Shown here one piece after another: positions 5,933-6,593 of a DNA stretch of 6,593 nt (its first letter is position 1; each line of letters starts with the position of its first letter). Below the pieces are notes generated by a model, which ran no database searches, had not been told where the DNA came from, and saw only the letters and a list, made by a program, of their open reading frames with translations. The stretch is taken from contig DRKH01000068.1 of NCBI GenBank assembly GCA_011051825.1, positions 1 through 6,593 of the forward strand, in the 5' to 3' direction. The position numbers and the translations under genes were made by a program. The stretch is from Desulfobulbus sp. (GTDB lineage: Bacteria > Desulfobacterota > Desulfobulbia > Desulfobulbales > Desulfobulbaceae).

Positions 5933-6024
5933 GAAAATAGCCCGCGAAGCATTGTTTGTTCAGGCTATTTTCATCGTTCGTTGTGGCTGTGACCTGAGAA
6001 TTCGGTCCAGCCATGCTGGTTTAT
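5933..6024. repeat. Two-hairpin repeat element, copy 2
   Basis: Stem A is a perfect 10-bp inverted repeat, GAAAATAGCC (5933-5942) and GGCTATTTTC (5963-5972), with a 20-nt loop. The conserved block follows at once: ATCGTTCGTTGTGG, then stem B, GGCTGtGACC (5985-5994) with GGTCCAGCC (6004-6012), and competing stem C, CCAGC (6007-6011) with GCTGG (6015-6019), ending GGTTTAT. Stem A alone could end minus-strand transcripts from the thioredoxin gene. Confidence 0.85.
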
Positions 6025-6113
6025 ATGAAAGTGGAGTTCAAAATTCCAGTTATTGCATCACTTTCATCGTTCGTTGTGGCTGTGACCCAAAATTTGGTCC
6101 AGCCATGCTGGTT
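6025..6113. repeat. Two-hairpin repeat element, copy 3
   Basis: Tandem to copy 2, with conserved blocks 93 bp apart. Stem A is ATGAAAGTG (6025-6033) with CACTTTCAT (6059-6067), loop 25 nt. Stem B is GGCTGtGACC (6078-6087) with GGTCCAGCC (6096-6104). Stem C is CCAGC (6099-6103) with GCTGG (6107-6111). The block ends at the TAA stop (6112-6114) of the thioredoxin gene, just as copy 1 ends at the stop of the membrane-protein gene. Confidence 0.88.
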
Positions 6114-6593
6114 ACTTAAAAGGCAGATACGGGGACAACAAATGCTTCAGTTCAGCTTCACTCACTCCACCAAGGATGGCGGCTATGATTTTATGCTGTG
6201 GATCCAGAACAACAGTCTGAGGCAGGGCCTTAACCGAATAGGCGGCAGCGATCTTTCCACTGGTATCCGAGGCAACAGGGAACGCTATTGCAAGCTCCCG
6301 TCTGAACGAATCGAGTTCCCGATTATTGACGCCAAGCGTATCAATATAAATGATGCGAAGTCCCTTTGCATGAAACCGCTTGTAATATTCATTAAACACC
6401 GGCGTGTCGGCACGACAGAACTTGCAGTCCGTCAGGAAAAAACGCAGGACAACCGGCGATCCCAGAGACTTGGAAAGAGAAAAAACCTTGCCGTCGAGGT
6501 CCGTGACTGTAAAGTCGGGCGCCTGGTCGCCGACTTTGAGAATAGCCTTGTTTTCCCCGGAAGAACAAGAGCCAAGCAGACACACCAGCATAA
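6112..6593 (-). CDS. Thioredoxin-fold (TlpA/redoxin-like) lipoprotein, 5'-partial
   Basis: The visible part is 159 residues from ATG 6591, but that would give a signal peptide of only eight residues with no basic N-region, so the true start probably lies beyond the window; the partial codon upstream (?TT) would encode a hydrophobic residue. A lipobox LGSC (Cys9) marks a lipid-anchored periplasmic protein. The rest is a redoxin domain: VGDQAPDFTVTDLDGK (20-35), active site CKFC (Cys56, Cys59) after VVLRFFLTD, and the cis-Pro segment KALPQTVVLD (Pro124). Such proteins reduce disulfides in periplasmic partners, for example cysteines that bind copper or heme. It lies upstream of the NosL-like operon on the same strand but about 460 bp away, so shared transcription is uncertain. 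Peroxiredoxin activity is less likely given the CxxC. Confidence 0.9.
   Translation of the reverse strand, partial: MLVCLLGSCSSGENKAILKVGDQAPDFTVTDLDGKVFSLSKSLGSPVVLRFFLTDCKFCRADTPVFNEYYKRFHAKGLRIIYIDTLGVNNRELDSFRRELAIAFPVASDTSGKIAAAYSVKALPQTVVLDPQHKIIAAILGGVSEAELKHLLSPYLPFK

Larger units (their letters stand above)
5655..6111. other. Repeat-dense intergenic region, no credible gene
   Basis: About 450 bp between two minus-strand genes. Small ORFs here run through repeats and have no protein-like features. From left to right it holds a dyad (5684-5700), a possible repeat remnant (5716-5744), a diverged unit (5745-5932) whose loop carries a heptamer array, a GC hairpin and a REP-like palindrome, and two clear two-hairpin units in tandem (5933-6024 and 6025-6113). 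The promoter of the downstream operon must lie inside this region or further upstream. Confidence 0.8.

Noticed and set aside
5926..5942. TTATCCGAAAA direct repeat (also near 5739-5749) as an independent regulatory site.
   Set aside because: It is explained by the end of one repeat unit joined to the start of the next stem A.
5739..6014. Minus-strand 91-aa ORF in the repeat region (begins MAGPNSQVTATTNDEN).
   Set aside because: It is a translation through repeat copy 2, the REP-like palindrome and the heptamer array; no Shine-Dalgarno sequence or protein-like composition is evident.
5933..6113. CRISPR array.
   Set aside because: Only two clear copies, the intervening parts are themselves inverted repeats of unequal length, and no cas gene is in the window.
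5972..6113. Integron attC sites.
   Set aside because: The repeats are hairpin-forming, but I find no RYYYAAC/GTTRRRY core pair at their ends and no integrase in the window.

Overview
The window looks like part of a chromosome from a Gram-negative, probably anaerobic bacterium of the Desulfobacterota (the old delta-proteobacteria). I infer this from the gene mix: a NosL-family protein, a MacB/LolC-type ABC module, a TlpA-like thioredoxin lipoprotein and a highly acidic tandem-repeat protein. No marker gene fixes the taxon.

Layout. (1) 3-1829, plus strand: the 3' part of a large acidic protein with five in-register 189-bp (63-residue) repeats, a more degenerate earlier copy, and a helical C-terminal region. 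Its reading frame is open at the left edge. (2) 1830-1904: a short convergent gap filled by a two-hairpin repeat element. (3) 1905-5654, minus strand: five tightly packed genes, in transcription order a NosL-like secreted metal-binding protein, a one-pass small membrane protein, a MacB/FtsX-type permease, its ATPase, and a cysteine-bearing polytopic membrane protein. Overlaps of 4 and 11 bp and gaps of 13 and 26 bp argue for one operon. (4) 5655-6111: about 450 bp with no credible gene, but crowded with repeats: two clear copies of the element seen at 1828-1907, at least one diverged copy, a heptamer array, a GTAG-type REP-like palindrome and several long inverted repeats. (5) 6112-6593, minus strand: a thioredoxin-fold lipoprotein cut by the right edge.

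How the genes may work together. The five-gene operon resembles in design other periplasmic metal-handling loci that pair a MacB-type ABC module with a soluble metal-binding protein, a membrane cysteine protein and thioredoxins (for example the P19/Cj1658-Cj1665 locus of Campylobacter). Here the metal binder is NosL-like, which points to copper. No nosZ, nosD, nosF or nosY is visible, so a role in N2O reductase maturation is not supported by the window itself. The thioredoxin lipoprotein lies upstream on the same strand, but the repeat-filled gap makes co-transcription uncertain.

The most unusual non-coding signal is the modular repeat. Each unit has a variable-sequence inverted repeat (stem A) directly followed by a conserved block of about 45 bp with its own hairpin (stem B), whose right arm can also form a competing hairpin (stem C). 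Stem A differs in sequence between units but keeps its pairing, including one compensatory base-pair change.
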